A stretch of 64,000 nucleotides of DNA from Winogradskyella tangerina (GTDB lineage Bacteria; Bacteroidota; Bacteroidia; Flavobacteriales; Flavobacteriaceae), in the NCBI RefSeq assembly GCF_003260205.1, contig NZ_QERF01000010.1, positions 62,001 through 126,000 on the forward strand, written 5' to 3'. Under the pieces are notes generated by a model that ran no database searches, had not been told where the DNA came from, and saw nothing but the letters and a program-made list of their open reading frames with translations. The position numbers and the translations under genes were made by a program. Below, piece after piece: positions 1 through 9,708 of the stretch (position 1 is the first letter of the stretch; each line of letters starts with the position of its first letter).

Positions 1-3000
1 ATTGAACAAGACAAAACTGTGAATCTAGAGCCTGTAACTATAGATAATAAGGCTTACTTTAAGATTTCCAATAACGACCAAATGCGCCCATTCTTTATGA
101 GCATTGTGAGTGATTCTAATCACTGGATGTTTATTTCAAGTAATGGAGGTTTAACTGCTGGTCGAAAAAATTCTGAATATGCATTGTTTCCATACTATTC
201 TGATGATAAGATTACCGAATCTTCAGAACTAACCGGAGCAAAATCTATTTTTCAAATTAGTAAGAATGGAGAAAAATATATCTGGGAACCTTTTTCTATC
301 AGATTTCAAGATGACTATAACATAAGACGTAACCTTTACAAAAGTGTCTACGGAAATGCTGTGATTTTTGAAGAAGAAAATCTAGATCTTGATTTGGTAT
401 TCCGATATGAATGGTGTTCGAGTAATAAATTTGGTTTTGTTAAAAAATCAAAACTTATTAATAACTCAGCCCTACCCATTACGGTGAATATTTTAGATGG
501 AATTCAGAATGTTTTACCGTATGGTGTAAGTAGTGCATTGCAGAACGCCAGTAGTAATCTTGTGGATGCCTACAAGCGCACAGAATTGGTTGAAAAGACA
601 GGGATTGGGATTTTTGCTTTAAGCGCAATTATTGTAGATAAGGCAGAACCAAGTGAAGCTTTAAAAGCTAATATAGCATGGTCTTTAGGCCTTGAAGACT
701 CGCGTTACTTATTGTCATCACTTCAATTAGACAACTTCAGGAATTTTAATAGCGTTCAGCAAGAAACTGATGTGAAGGCTGAAAAAGGTGCTTATTTCAT
801 AAATGCTCAAATTCAACTCGATCCAGAAAAAACCAAAGCTTGGGTAATCGTTGCAAACGTGAATCAGGATCATTCGGCAATCGTAGAAATATCGAAACAA
901 ATAAGCGAAAACAATCAACTTCTTAAGGAACTAGAGGATAATATTGATCTAGGTACTAAAAAGCTGATTAAATTGAATGCCTCCTCAGACGGATTGCAAT
1001 TAACTTCAGACAATTTTAGAGATACAAGGCATTTTTCGAATACACTTTTTAATATAATGAGAGGTGGAATCTTTGATGATGGGTACACCATTGAAAAATG
1101 GGATTTCGAAAAATATATCGCAAAGGCGAATAAGAAAGTTTCGAGAAAGCTTGAGGATGTTATCAACGCCATGCCTGAGACATTTTCAGTGACTTATCTT
1201 AAAGACGTTGCATACAGTACAGAGGATAAAAATTTCAGACGCCTCTGCCTAGAGTATATGCCACTGAAGTTTAGTCGCCGTCATGGTGACCCAAGTAGAC
1301 CTTGGAATAAATTCTCTATCAATACACGAAGCGAAGTAGATGGATCTAAGATTTTAGACTATGAAGGAAATTGGCGAGATATCTTTCAGAATTGGGAAGC
1401 CTTAGCGCACTCCTATCCAGAATTTGTGGAAAGTATGATTCATAAGTTCTTAAATGCTACAACTTTTGATGGTTACAATCCATACCGAATTACAAAAGAT
1501 GGTTTTGATTGGGAAATAATTGAGCCAGACGATCCATGGTCTTACATCGGTTACTGGGGAGATCATCAGATCATATACTTACTTAAGTTTTTAGAATTTA
1601 TTGAAGGTCATAACCCAGGGCAATTAGAAAGCTTTTTCGACAAAGATCTATTTGTTTATGCCAATGTACCTTACAAAATAAAGCAGTATTCGGATTTACT
1701 AAAAAATCCAAAAGACACGATTGAGTTTGATGAAGATCTAGATCATAGAATTCGTCAAGATCGTCTCGAAATTGGTGCAGACGGCGCCTTATTAAGAGAT
1801 GAAAATAGGCTCATCGTTAAGGTGAACTTTGTAGAAAAAATTCTTGCAACCACCTTAGCCAAATTATCAAATTTTATTCCTGAAGGCGGTATATGGATGA
1901 ACACGCAACGCCCCGAATGGAATGATGCGAACAACGCATTGGTTGGTAATGGCGTGTCTATGGTGACTTTGTATTATTTAAGACGATTCTTAAAATTCTT
2001 CGATACAGTATTTGACAATGTAAATACTGAAACGGTTGAGATATCTAATGAATTGCTCACCTTTTATAATGCAGTTGCAGAAGCCTTCAAAAAGCACCAG
2101 TATATCTTATCTGGTGTGATCAATGACAGCGATCGTAAGAAGGTAATGGACGAGTTAGGTGAGGCCGGAAGCCAATATAGAGAGCAAATCTATAACAATG
2201 CGTTCTCAGGGCGTAAGTCGAGCGTAGCGGTAAGTTCAATTAAGGAATTCATTGCGGTAGGACTTGAATATTTAGAACACTCTATTAAGGCAAATAAACG
2301 CTCAGACGAATTATATCATGCCTATAACATTATGACTGTTAATGCCGATAATAGTGTTTCGATCTCTTATTTAGATGAAATGCTTGAAGGCCAAGTGGCA
2401 GTCTTAAGCTCAGGATTCTTATCATCACGTGAAAACTTAGCCGTGTTAGACGGACTTAAAAACAGTAAACTCTTCAGAGACGATCAGTATAGTTACATCT
2501 TATATCCTTTTAAAAACTTGAAAGGATTTATGGACAGAAATACTGTGCCATCGAATTCAGTAGAAAGCTCTGAACTTTTAAAGACTTTGGTCGCTGATGG
2601 AAATGTTCGAATTGTAGAAAAAGACATTAACGGTGAATATCACTTTAACGGTAACTTTAAAAATGCCGATGATCTTAAAGCAGCTCTTAACGATTTAGAA
2701 GGAACAGTTTATGAAAGCCTTGCACAAAGTGATGAATCTAAAGTGCTTCAAATTTTTGAAGATCTATTCAATCATAAAGCATTTACAGGACGCTCAGGAA
2801 CATTCTATGGTTATGAAGGCCTAGGTTCTATTTACTGGCATATGGTTTCTAAACTACTATTAGCCGTTATGGAATGTTGTCAGAAGGCAATTGAAGACAA
2901 CGAAAGTGATGAAGTCGTTGGTAGATTGTTAGAGCATTATTACGAAATAAATGAAGGTATCGGTGTACACAAATCACCTGAATTGTATGGTGCATTTCCA

Positions 3001-3435
3001 ACGGATCCTTATTCTCATACACCAGCAGGAAAGGGTGCACAACAACCTGGAATGACCGGTCAGGTCAAAGAAGACATCTTAAGTCGTTTTGGCGAATTAG
3101 GTGTTTTTGTGAAAGACGGTCACTTGGTGTTTAATCCATGCATGCTACGTAAAAATGAATTTTTGTCTACCGATCAAACCTTCAATTATGTGTCGGTTGA
3201 TGGTGAAGAATCAACACTCAATATTGCACAAGGACAACTGGTGTTTACCTATTGTCAAGTGCCAATGGTGTATGCAATTGCTAATGATTATAAAACAGTT
3301 GTAACCTTTAATGACGGTTCAGAAACCTCATTTAACGGACTAAGTCTAGATGAAAATACGAGTACTGAAATTTTCAATCGTACTGGAAACGTTAAGTCGG
3401 TGACCGTTCATATTAAAGAAGAATATCTAAAGTAA
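1..3435 (+). CDS. GH149 beta-1,3-oligoglucan phosphorylase (5' partial)
   Basis: Predicted cytoplasmic inverting phosphorylase that releases glucose-1-phosphate from beta-1,3-gluco-oligosaccharides. The reading frame is open to the left edge of the window, so the GTG at 19 is probably not the start and a few N-terminal residues are missing. Numbering from that GTG gives about 1138 residues, matching the roughly 1100-residue GH149 family and much longer than GH94. Visible landmarks are EPDDPWSYIGYWGDHQ near residue 505 and RPEWNDANNAL near 632-642; Asp636 in EWND corresponds to the catalytic Asp of GH94/GH149-type phosphorylases. There is no signal peptide or membrane segment in the part seen. 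It sits 10 bp before a GH17 lipoprotein gene in a beta-glucan locus, as bacterial GH149 genes often do. Family assignment rests on remembered motifs and context. Confidence 0.78.
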   Translation: MEQDKTVNLEPVTIDNKAYFKISNNDQMRPFFMSIVSDSNHWMFISSNGGLTAGRKNSEYALFPYYSDDKITESSELTGAKSIFQISKNGEKYIWEPFSIRFQDDYNIRRNLYKSVYGNAVIFEEENLDLDLVFRYEWCSSNKFGFVKKSKLINNSALPITVNILDGIQNVLPYGVSSALQNASSNLVDAYKRTELVEKTGIGIFALSAIIVDKAEPSEALKANIAWSLGLEDSRYLLSSLQLDNFRNFNSVQQETDVKAEKGAYFINAQIQLDPEKTKAWVIVANVNQDHSAIVEISKQISENNQLLKELEDNIDLGTKKLIKLNASSDGLQLTSDNFRDTRHFSNTLFNIMRGGIFDDGYTIEKWDFEKYIAKANKKVSRKLEDVINAMPETFSVTYLKDVAYSTEDKNFRRLCLEYMPLKFSRRHGDPSRPWNKFSINTRSEVDGSKILDYEGNWRDIFQNWEALAHSYPEFVESMIHKFLNATTFDGYNPYRITKDGFDWEIIEPDDPWSYIGYWGDHQIIYLLKFLEFIEGHNPGQLESFFDKDLFVYANVPYKIKQYSDLLKNPKDTIEFDEDLDHRIRQDRLEIGADGALLRDENRLIVKVNFVEKILATTLAKLSNFIPEGGIWMNTQRPEWNDANNALVGNGVSMVTLYYLRRFLKFFDTVFDNVNTETVEISNELLTFYNAVAEAFKKHQYILSGVINDSDRKKVMDELGEAGSQYREQIYNNAFSGRKSSVAVSSIKEFIAVGLEYLEHSIKANKRSDELYHAYNIMTVNADNSVSISYLDEMLEGQVAVLSSGFLSSRENLAVLDGLKNSKLFRDDQYSYILYPFKNLKGFMDRNTVPSNSVESSELLKTLVADGNVRIVEKDINGEYHFNGNFKNADDLKAALNDLEGTVYESLAQSDESKVLQIFEDLFNHKAFTGRSGTFYGYEGLGSIYWHMVSKLLLAVMECCQKAIEDNESDEVVGRLLEHYYEINEGIGVHKSPELYGAFPTDPYSHTPAGKGAQQPGMTGQVKEDILSRFGELGVFVKDGHLVFNPCMLRKNEFLSTDQTFNYVSVDGEESTLNIAQGQLVFTYCQVPMVYAIANDYKTVVTFNDGSETSFNGLSLDENTSTEIFNRTGNVKSVTVHIKEEYLK

Positions 3436-3445
3436 AAATAGCGTC

Positions 3446-4735
3446 ATGAAAAAAGGAGTAGTTATAATTTTTGTTTTATCTCTAATATTCATGATGTCTT
3501 GCAATGAAAAGAAAAAAGACGATGCGTCTTCAACCCAAATTAGAAAAGAAGTGACAGCGAAAGATATATTAGGGAATCCGGAATATTTAGCCATCTCATA
3601 TGGTGGTTATCGAGAACGTTCAAGAGATAGTCAACCCACAATTCCGGAGTTAAAAGAAGATTTGAAAATCTTATCAGCGATGGGTATTAAGTTACTCAGA
3701 ACCTACAATGTTCAACCTAAGTTGCCTCATGCATCTAATGTTTTAAAGGCCATTAAGGAGCTTAAGGCAGAAGATGAGAATTTTGAAATGTATGTAATGC
3801 TAGGTGCTTGGATCGACTGCCTCAATGCATGGACCGACAAAGTGCCTAACCACGATGTTGAAAGTCCAAATAACGAAGGTGAGATTGCAAGAGCAGCGGC
3901 ATTAGCAAATGAGTATCCAGATATTGTGAAAATCATTGCCGTTGGAAATGAAGCCATGGTAAAATGGGCTACCTCATATTATGTACAGCCTGAGGTGATC
4001 TTAAAATGGGTTAACCATTTACAAGACATGAAGAAAGATGGTAAACTCCCTAAAGACTTATGGATAACAAGCTCTGATGATTTTTCATCCTGGGGTGGAG
4101 GTTCTTCAGAATATCACGTTGAAGATTTAGAAAAATTGGTAAAGGCAGTAGATTTTATTTCAATGCATACCTATCCATATCACAATTCACATTATAACCC
4201 TGAATTTTGGGTTGTGCCAACAGCACATAAAAGTATGCCAGATTCCACTAAAGTGGAAATGGCAATGGAAAGGGCTTTAAAATTTGCGCAAAAACAATAC
4301 GACAGCGTCACTAACTACATGAAAAGTTTAGGAGTAAATAAACCCATTCATATAGGAGAAACAGGCTGGGCAACTACTTCAAATGGTCATTATGGTAACA
4401 ATGGCTCTCGAGCAACTGACGAATATAAACAAGGACTTTACTATAAAGCAATGAGACGCTGGACCAACGGTTCAGGTATTTCTTGTTTTTATTTTGAAGC
4501 GTTCAACGAAAAGTGGAAAGATGGCAACAATGCTAAAGGATCCGAAAATCATTTTGGTTTGTTTACCATAGACGGTAAAGCCAAATATCCAATTTGGGAC
4601 TTAGTTGATAAAGGTATTTTTGAAGGACTAACCAGAGGTGGTAATTCAATATCTAAGACCTATAACGGTGACAAAACACTATTGCTAGAGGATGTTCTTG
4701 TGCCACCGTCTGAAGAGGAAATTATGGCGCGATAA
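3446..4735 (+). CDS. GH17 beta-1,3-glucanase lipoprotein (copy 1)
   Basis: Lipoprotein of 429 residues: a hydrophobic signal ends in MMSC with the lipid-modified Cys at residue 19. The Cys is followed by NEKKKDD, a charged stretch like flavobacterial signals for surface export, so it may face outward. The rest is a GH17-type TIM barrel. Candidate acid/base is Glu169 in VGNEAM and candidate nucleophile is Glu305 in HIGETGW, the two classic GH17 signatures. GH17 enzymes cleave beta-1,3-glucan (laminarin); some members are glucanosyltransferases, which cannot be excluded. It lies 10 bp after the phosphorylase gene and 34 bp before a close paralogue, so they are probably co-transcribed. Confidence 0.85.
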   Translation: MKKGVVIIFVLSLIFMMSCNEKKKDDASSTQIRKEVTAKDILGNPEYLAISYGGYRERSRDSQPTIPELKEDLKILSAMGIKLLRTYNVQPKLPHASNVLKAIKELKAEDENFEMYVMLGAWIDCLNAWTDKVPNHDVESPNNEGEIARAAALANEYPDIVKIIAVGNEAMVKWATSYYVQPEVILKWVNHLQDMKKDGKLPKDLWITSSDDFSSWGGGSSEYHVEDLEKLVKAVDFISMHTYPYHNSHYNPEFWVVPTAHKSMPDSTKVEMAMERALKFAQKQYDSVTNYMKSLGVNKPIHIGETGWATTSNGHYGNNGSRATDEYKQGLYYKAMRRWTNGSGISCFYFEAFNEKWKDGNNAKGSENHFGLFTIDGKAKYPIWDLVDKGIFEGLTRGGNSISKTYNGDKTLLLEDVLVPPSEEEIMAR

Positions 4736-4769
4736 GAGTAAACACGAAACAATATTTAATAAAGACTGC

Positions 4770-6062
4770 ATGATAAAATTGAATAAAAATATATGGACCA
4801 TAGTGTTTATTTCAATGATCATATGGTCTTGTAAAGATTCCTCAAAATTGAATGAGCAAACAAAAGCTGAAACCCCTTTGACAGCAAAAGACATTTTAGG
4901 TAATCCTGATTATTTGGCAATGTCTTATGGAGGTTACAGAAACGTAGATCACGATATAGAACCAACTATTGAAGAACTCAAGGAAGACATGAAGCTTTTG
5001 TCGGCAATGGGAGTAGGTATAATTCGCACCTATAAAGTGTATCTGCCTCATGCTTCTAATGTTCTGAAAGCTATTTCAGAATTGAAAAAAGAAGATCCAA
5101 ATTTTGAAATGTATGTGATGTTGGGAGCGTGGATCAATTGCAAAGGAGCATTCACGGACAATATTGATCATAATGAAGAAAGCGAGGAAAATGCTGAAGA
5201 AATAAATAAGGCCGTAGCACTTGCACAACAATATCCAGATATTGTGAAGGTTATTGCGGTCGGAAATGAAGCCATGGTAAAATGGCAAGCATTATACTAT
5301 GTGCAACCGGGCATTATTTTAAAATGGGTTAACCACCTTCAAGAATTGAAGGCCAAGGGTGAATTATCTAAAGACCTTTGGATCACAAGTTCAGATAATT
5401 TTGCCTCTTGGGGTGGTGGCGGAGAAGAATATCATGTTCAAGACCTAAATCGTCTCATAAAGGCAGTAGATTTCATTTCTATGCATACCTACCCAATGCA
5501 CGATACGCATTACAATCCAGATTTCTGGTATGTGCCTGAAAGTGAGGTGGCATTGTCAGATATGGATAAAATTGAAGCAGCAATGCAACGGTCGCTTGAG
5601 TATTCTAAAGGTCAATACCAAAGTGTTTCAGACTATGTAAAAAGTATTGGCGCTGACAAACCAATTCACATTGGGGAAACAGGATGGGCAACGGTATCTA
5701 ATAGTTTTTATGGTCCGGGTGGTTCAAAAGCTACTGATGAATTCAAAGAAGCAAGATTTCATGAACTCATAAGAGACTATACCAACAAGAATAAGATTGC
5801 ATGTTTTTATTTTGAAGGGTTCGATGAACCTTGGAAAGATGCATCAAATCCGGAAGGTTCAGAAAATCATTTCGGACTGTTTACCGTTGATGGTAAGGCG
5901 AAATATGCGCTTTGGGAAGCTGTAGATAATGGGGTGTTTGAAGGGTTGACAAGAAACGGAAATCCGATAGGTAAAACTTACAATGGTGATAAAGATGAAC
6001 TAATGAAAGATGTTTTAGTTCCGCCAACGAAGGAAGAGGCAACGGCTAATCATTCAAATTAA
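4770..6062 (+). CDS. GH17 beta-1,3-glucanase lipoprotein (copy 2)
   Basis: Tandem paralogue of the preceding gene, 430 residues from the ATG at 4770. An upstream in-frame ATG at 4692 would overlap the previous gene and place 26 polar residues before the signal peptide, so it was not used. The lipobox ends in WSC with Cys21, followed by KDSSK. Candidate acid/base is Glu167 (VGNEAM) and nucleophile Glu303 (HIGETGW). The two copies share long identical stretches such as DILGNP-YLA and ISMHTYP, indicating duplication, but copy 2 differs around the substrate loops (for example SFYGPGGSKATDEF versus HYGNNGSRATDEY). Probably acts on laminarin outside the cytoplasm together with copy 1. Confidence 0.85.
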   Translation: MIKLNKNIWTIVFISMIIWSCKDSSKLNEQTKAETPLTAKDILGNPDYLAMSYGGYRNVDHDIEPTIEELKEDMKLLSAMGVGIIRTYKVYLPHASNVLKAISELKKEDPNFEMYVMLGAWINCKGAFTDNIDHNEESEENAEEINKAVALAQQYPDIVKVIAVGNEAMVKWQALYYVQPGIILKWVNHLQELKAKGELSKDLWITSSDNFASWGGGGEEYHVQDLNRLIKAVDFISMHTYPMHDTHYNPDFWYVPESEVALSDMDKIEAAMQRSLEYSKGQYQSVSDYVKSIGADKPIHIGETGWATVSNSFYGPGGSKATDEFKEARFHELIRDYTNKNKIACFYFEGFDEPWKDASNPEGSENHFGLFTVDGKAKYALWEAVDNGVFEGLTRNGNPIGKTYNGDKDELMKDVLVPPTKEEATANHSN

Positions 6063-6072
6063 TAATCTAAAC

Positions 6073-7566
6073 ATGAGACCGAAAAGTTATTATCCAATAT
6101 TATTTATAATTCTGATGTTTATGAGTTGTGCTGAAAACGAGAAACAATTGGCAGTAGAAGTATACGAAACCTCAGAAAGTGGTAATAAAATGACTAAGAT
6201 CACCGAATTCGTTTCAGCCGATAGTATTTCGAATATTATACTTAATCCAAATAAAAAATATCAAACCATTACAGGTTTTGGTGGCGCATTTACAGAAGCG
6301 TCGGCCTACCTTTTGAATAAATTGAGCAAGGAAAACAGAGCTAAAATCATTGAAGCTTACTTTGGTGAAACAGGTGCAAAGTATTCGTTGACTCGAACAC
6401 ATATGAATTCTTGTGATTTTTCGCTTAACAACTATTCATATACGCCTGTTGAAGGTGATAAAAACCTGGAGCATTTTTCAATTGAAGAAGATAGAGAAGA
6501 CTTAATTCCTTTTATAAAAGATGCTATGAAAGCATCTAAAGATGGCTTCAAAATCTTCGGATCTCCATGGACTGCTGCTCCTTGGATGAAAGACAACAAT
6601 AACTATGTCGGAGGTAAATTACTTCCTGAATATTATGACACATGGGCATTATTCTTTTCAAAATATGCAGATGCCTATAAAGCCGAAGGAATTGATATAT
6701 GGGGTTTCACTGTGGAAAACGAACCCTTAGGAAATGGCAATAATTGGGAGAGTATGCATTTTACCCCAGATGAGATGACCAATTTCGTCCAAAATTATTT
6801 AGGACCTAAGCTAGAAGCAGATGGAAAAGGCGACTTAATAATATTGGGGTACGATCAGAATAGAGAACACTTGAAAGAATGGGTAGACTCTCAATTTAAG
6901 AATGAAGCAACCTCTAAGTATTTCGACGGAACTGCGATACATTGGTATGCCAGTACCTTCGATTATTTTCCAGAAGAATTACAATACGCCCACAACAAAG
7001 CACCAAATAAGTACCTCATTCAATCTGAAGCTTGCGTAGACGCAGAAGTACCTGTATGGAATGATGATGCATGGTATTGGAAGAAAGAAGCCACTGATTG
7101 GGGCTGGGATTGGGCGCCAGAAAAAGACAAGCACTTACATCCTAAGTATGCACCGGTGAATAGATATGCCAGAGATATTATTGGATGTCTGAATAACTGG
7201 GTTGATGGCTGGGTTGACTGGAATATGGTTCTAGATACAAAAGGTGGACCAAATTGGTTTAAGAACTGGTGTATTGCACCCGTAATCGTAGACCCAGATA
7301 AAGATGAGGTGTATTTTACACCATTGTACTATACAATGAGCCACTTTAGTAAATATATACGACCAGAGGCTGAGGTTATAGACGTGCAAAAAACAGATGA
7401 TGACCTAATGGTTGCAGCTGCTAAAAATACAGACGGTTCTATTGCAGTAGTGGTTTTTAATGAAGGAAAAGAATCGAAGAGTTTCAACATAAATTTAAAT
7501 GATGTAACGACGCAAATTGGAATTAGCCCACAAGCTATTCAAACCATTATAATACCAACTAACTAA
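6073..7566 (+). CDS. GH30 glucosidase/glucanase lipoprotein
   Basis: Lipoprotein of 497 residues with lipid Cys19 (FMSC) followed by AENEK. The domain begins with the GH30 pattern YQTITGFGGAFTEASA near residue 62. Acid/base candidate is Glu217 in VENEPLG and nucleophile candidate Glu319 in IQSEACVD. The last 70 or so residues form the small beta-sandwich typical of GH30. Related GH30 enzymes in marine Formosa laminarin loci remove beta-1,6-linked glucose side chains, which is the likely job here; glucosylceramidase-type names are common for this family but do not fit the locus. It starts 10 bp after the second GH17 gene and precedes a sugar symporter by 12 bp. Confidence 0.85.
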   Translation: MRPKSYYPILFIILMFMSCAENEKQLAVEVYETSESGNKMTKITEFVSADSISNIILNPNKKYQTITGFGGAFTEASAYLLNKLSKENRAKIIEAYFGETGAKYSLTRTHMNSCDFSLNNYSYTPVEGDKNLEHFSIEEDREDLIPFIKDAMKASKDGFKIFGSPWTAAPWMKDNNNYVGGKLLPEYYDTWALFFSKYADAYKAEGIDIWGFTVENEPLGNGNNWESMHFTPDEMTNFVQNYLGPKLEADGKGDLIILGYDQNREHLKEWVDSQFKNEATSKYFDGTAIHWYASTFDYFPEELQYAHNKAPNKYLIQSEACVDAEVPVWNDDAWYWKKEATDWGWDWAPEKDKHLHPKYAPVNRYARDIIGCLNNWVDGWVDWNMVLDTKGGPNWFKNWCIAPVIVDPDKDEVYFTPLYYTMSHFSKYIRPEAEVIDVQKTDDDLMVAAAKNTDGSIAVVVFNEGKESKSFNINLNDVTTQIGISPQAIQTIIIPTN

Positions 7567-7578
7567 AAATTCAATATT

Positions 7579-9009
7579 ATGGCAAATCAGAAAACAGCCG
7601 CTAAGGACAGAGTGCCGTTGGGCCAAAAAGCAGCATTCGGTGCAGGGCATTTGGTTCTAAACTTACTGCCTGGAGCATTGGGAGTTTTTATGTTTTTCTT
7701 ATTAACGGTCTTCGGAATGGATCCATTACAAGCCGGAATATTAGGAGGGCTACCAAGGATTTTTGATGCCATTACCGATCCAGTAATGGGTTTTATCTCG
7801 GATAATACGAGTTCTAAATACGGACGAAGAAGACCATACATTTTTGTAGGTGCCATTTTAAGTGCAATATTCTTTGTGTTGCTGTGGCAAATGGATGAGA
7901 ATAATTCAGCTACCTTCAATTTTTGGTACTTTTTAATTATGTCTCTGGTTTTCCTAATTGGAAACACCATGTTTGCAACACCATTGGTTGGACTTGGGTT
8001 TGAAATGACCACAGACTATAATGAAAGAACACGTTTAATGGCCTTCTCGCAAACTGTTGGTTTGGTAGCATGGGTTATTGTACCGTGGTTCTGGCCAATG
8101 ATCCCAAATGAAAATCTTTTTGAAAGTCAGGCAATTGGTATTAGAACCTTAGCCTTATATGTAGGTTTAGGATGTTTGTTTTTGGGAATTTTACCAGCCA
8201 TTTTCTGTAGAGGTATCGATGCCGGAAATATGGAAGACCGAAAGAAACTAACGCTTAAAACGATCTTTAGTAATCTAAAAGATTTAGTGGCAAGTATCGG
8301 CGAGGCAATTAAAAACAAGCCATTTATGAAATTATGCGGTGCTACATTTTTAGTGTTTAATGGATTTCAAATTGTGGCTTCATTTAGTTTCTTCATCATT
8401 GTGTTTTACTTGTTTAGCGGTGATTATGGGGCAACCGGAACTTGGCCAGCATGGTTCAGTTCTATCAGTGCATTAGTATCTGCAATTGTTGTGATTCCTA
8501 TTGTATCTGCAATGGCAAATAAATGGGGTAAGAAAAATGCATTTATAATCTCAACAGCACTTTCAATTATCGGGTATATTTTAAAGTGGTGGACATTTAC
8601 ACCAGATAATCCTTGGTTAATGTTTATACCAATTCCACTTATTTCATTCGGTTTAGGTAGTCTGTTTACACTAATGATGAGTATGACCGCCGACGTCTGT
8701 GATTTAGATGAATTAGTAAACGGGATGCCGCGTAAAGAAGGTACATTTGGGGCCTTATACTGGTGGGTTGTAAAACTTGGACAAGGTTTGGCTTTAGTGT
8801 TTGGTGGATTGGTTCTACAACTTATTGGATTCGACGGTGGTCTCGCAACACAGTCTGAAGAAACTTTGGTAAACCTTAGAATTGCTGACATTGTTTTTCC
8901 TGTAATTACCGCAGCTTTGGCTATTTGGGTAATGTGGAAATATAGTCTTTCAGAAGAAAGAGCTAAAGAAATTAAACAACAACTGGAAGAACGACGAGGT
9001 GTTTTATAA
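7579..9009 (+). CDS. GPH-family sugar:cation symporter (MFS), copy 1
   Basis: Inner-membrane transporter of 476 residues with about 12 hydrophobic segments. The glycoside-pentoside-hexuronide signature is clear: RIFDAITDPVMGFISDNT followed by KYGRRRPYIF, and later GLGSLFTLMMSMTADVCDLDE. Family members import glycosides with Na+ or H+. In this locus the inferred cargo is gluco-oligosaccharide or glucose made by the upstream GH17 and GH30 lipoproteins; the presence of cytoplasmic GH17 and phosphorylase genes argues for oligosaccharides. A paralogue lies 0.7 kb downstream, separated by one unknown gene. The C-terminus is a charged tail (EIKQQLEERR). Confidence 0.85.
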   Translation: MANQKTAAKDRVPLGQKAAFGAGHLVLNLLPGALGVFMFFLLTVFGMDPLQAGILGGLPRIFDAITDPVMGFISDNTSSKYGRRRPYIFVGAILSAIFFVLLWQMDENNSATFNFWYFLIMSLVFLIGNTMFATPLVGLGFEMTTDYNERTRLMAFSQTVGLVAWVIVPWFWPMIPNENLFESQAIGIRTLALYVGLGCLFLGILPAIFCRGIDAGNMEDRKKLTLKTIFSNLKDLVASIGEAIKNKPFMKLCGATFLVFNGFQIVASFSFFIIVFYLFSGDYGATGTWPAWFSSISALVSAIVVIPIVSAMANKWGKKNAFIISTALSIIGYILKWWTFTPDNPWLMFIPIPLISFGLGSLFTLMMSMTADVCDLDELVNGMPRKEGTFGALYWWVVKLGQGLALVFGGLVLQLIGFDGGLATQSEETLVNLRIADIVFPVITAALAIWVMWKYSLSEERAKEIKQQLEERRGVL

Positions 9010-9052
9010 ACAGCCCGTATAGAAGTTATTTTCAAACAAAAAAATTCAGAAA

Positions 9053-9688
9053 ATGTCAACAAAAATAATAATCGTACTCGTAGGACTTATACTAACCCTC
9101 TCTTCTGTATTTGGTAGTAGAAAAGGTAGTTCAGGAAAAAGATTTTTGAATACTAAGCTGGCGGTTGCTTTTGGTATCATTGGTGTATTAATGATGATGT
9201 ATGGAAGTTATTCTTCAGAATTAGTAAGTGTTAATAATCAGTTGGAACAAATATCAATTGGAAATAAATTAAAGATTGATGGACCTGTAGATGCTATTAA
9301 GGTAGTTTCTCCGATCGATCAAGATTCTGTAGACTGCCGTATTCTAACCATGGGCGTCTATCCTGAAGGGCATAGTAAAGATATCTGGGTGATGATTAGA
9401 CCTACGGATGATAGATACTATCCGCAGTCAGACCATACAAATACGACATACAAAAGAGATGGTGAATGGCAGGTGGTAACACGCTTTGGAGGAGATTTAG
9501 GTGAAGTATATGATCTTATCATTTATGAAGCAGATCCTGAGTCGTCTGCATTTTTTAGTGAAACCATAGAAAAGTGGAAAGAAGCAGATGACTATCCTGG
9601 TTTAAAACTTGAAGAAATTCCTGCAGGAGCCACGGAAGTAGATCGTCTGAAAATTTATACTCGGAAGAATTGTAGAGGCGTATTTTAA
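9053..9688 (+). CDS. Unrecognised two-helix membrane protein between two sugar symporters
   Basis: Protein of 211 residues that I do not recognise as a named family. Residues about 3-21 and 37-54 are hydrophobic and form two likely membrane helices with a basic linker (SRKGSSGKR), so the remaining 155 residues should sit on one side of the inner membrane, probably the periplasm. That domain is beta-rich, with motifs DIWVMIRPTDDRYYPQS, DGEWQVVTRFGGDLGEVYDL and an AD-S-F pattern, resembling small Ig-like sandwiches found in secreted and archaeal surface proteins. It ends with TRKNC. Its place between two GPH symporters (43 and 20 bp gaps) suggests a transport or sensing partner, but this is inference only. 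Confidence 0.55.
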   Translation: MSTKIIIVLVGLILTLSSVFGSRKGSSGKRFLNTKLAVAFGIIGVLMMMYGSYSSELVSVNNQLEQISIGNKLKIDGPVDAIKVVSPIDQDSVDCRILTMGVYPEGHSKDIWVMIRPTDDRYYPQSDHTNTTYKRDGEWQVVTRFGGDLGEVYDLIIYEADPESSAFFSETIEKWKEADDYPGLKLEEIPAGATEVDRLKIYTRKNCRGVF

Positions 9689-9708
9689 TTTTGAGCTCCT
9701 AGTCACTT

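Noticed and set aside
19-21. GTG at position 19 as the true start of the GH149 gene
   Set aside because: The frame is open to the window edge with no stop, and the family is slightly longer, so the real start most likely lies outside the window.
4692-4769. Upstream start for the second GH17 lipoprotein
   Set aside because: It would overlap the first GH17 gene and bury the signal peptide behind 26 polar residues.
8424-9062. A 212-codon frame on the - strand across the end of the first symporter gene
   Set aside because: It lies opposite a clearly conserved GPH symporter and shows no recognisable domain or start signal.
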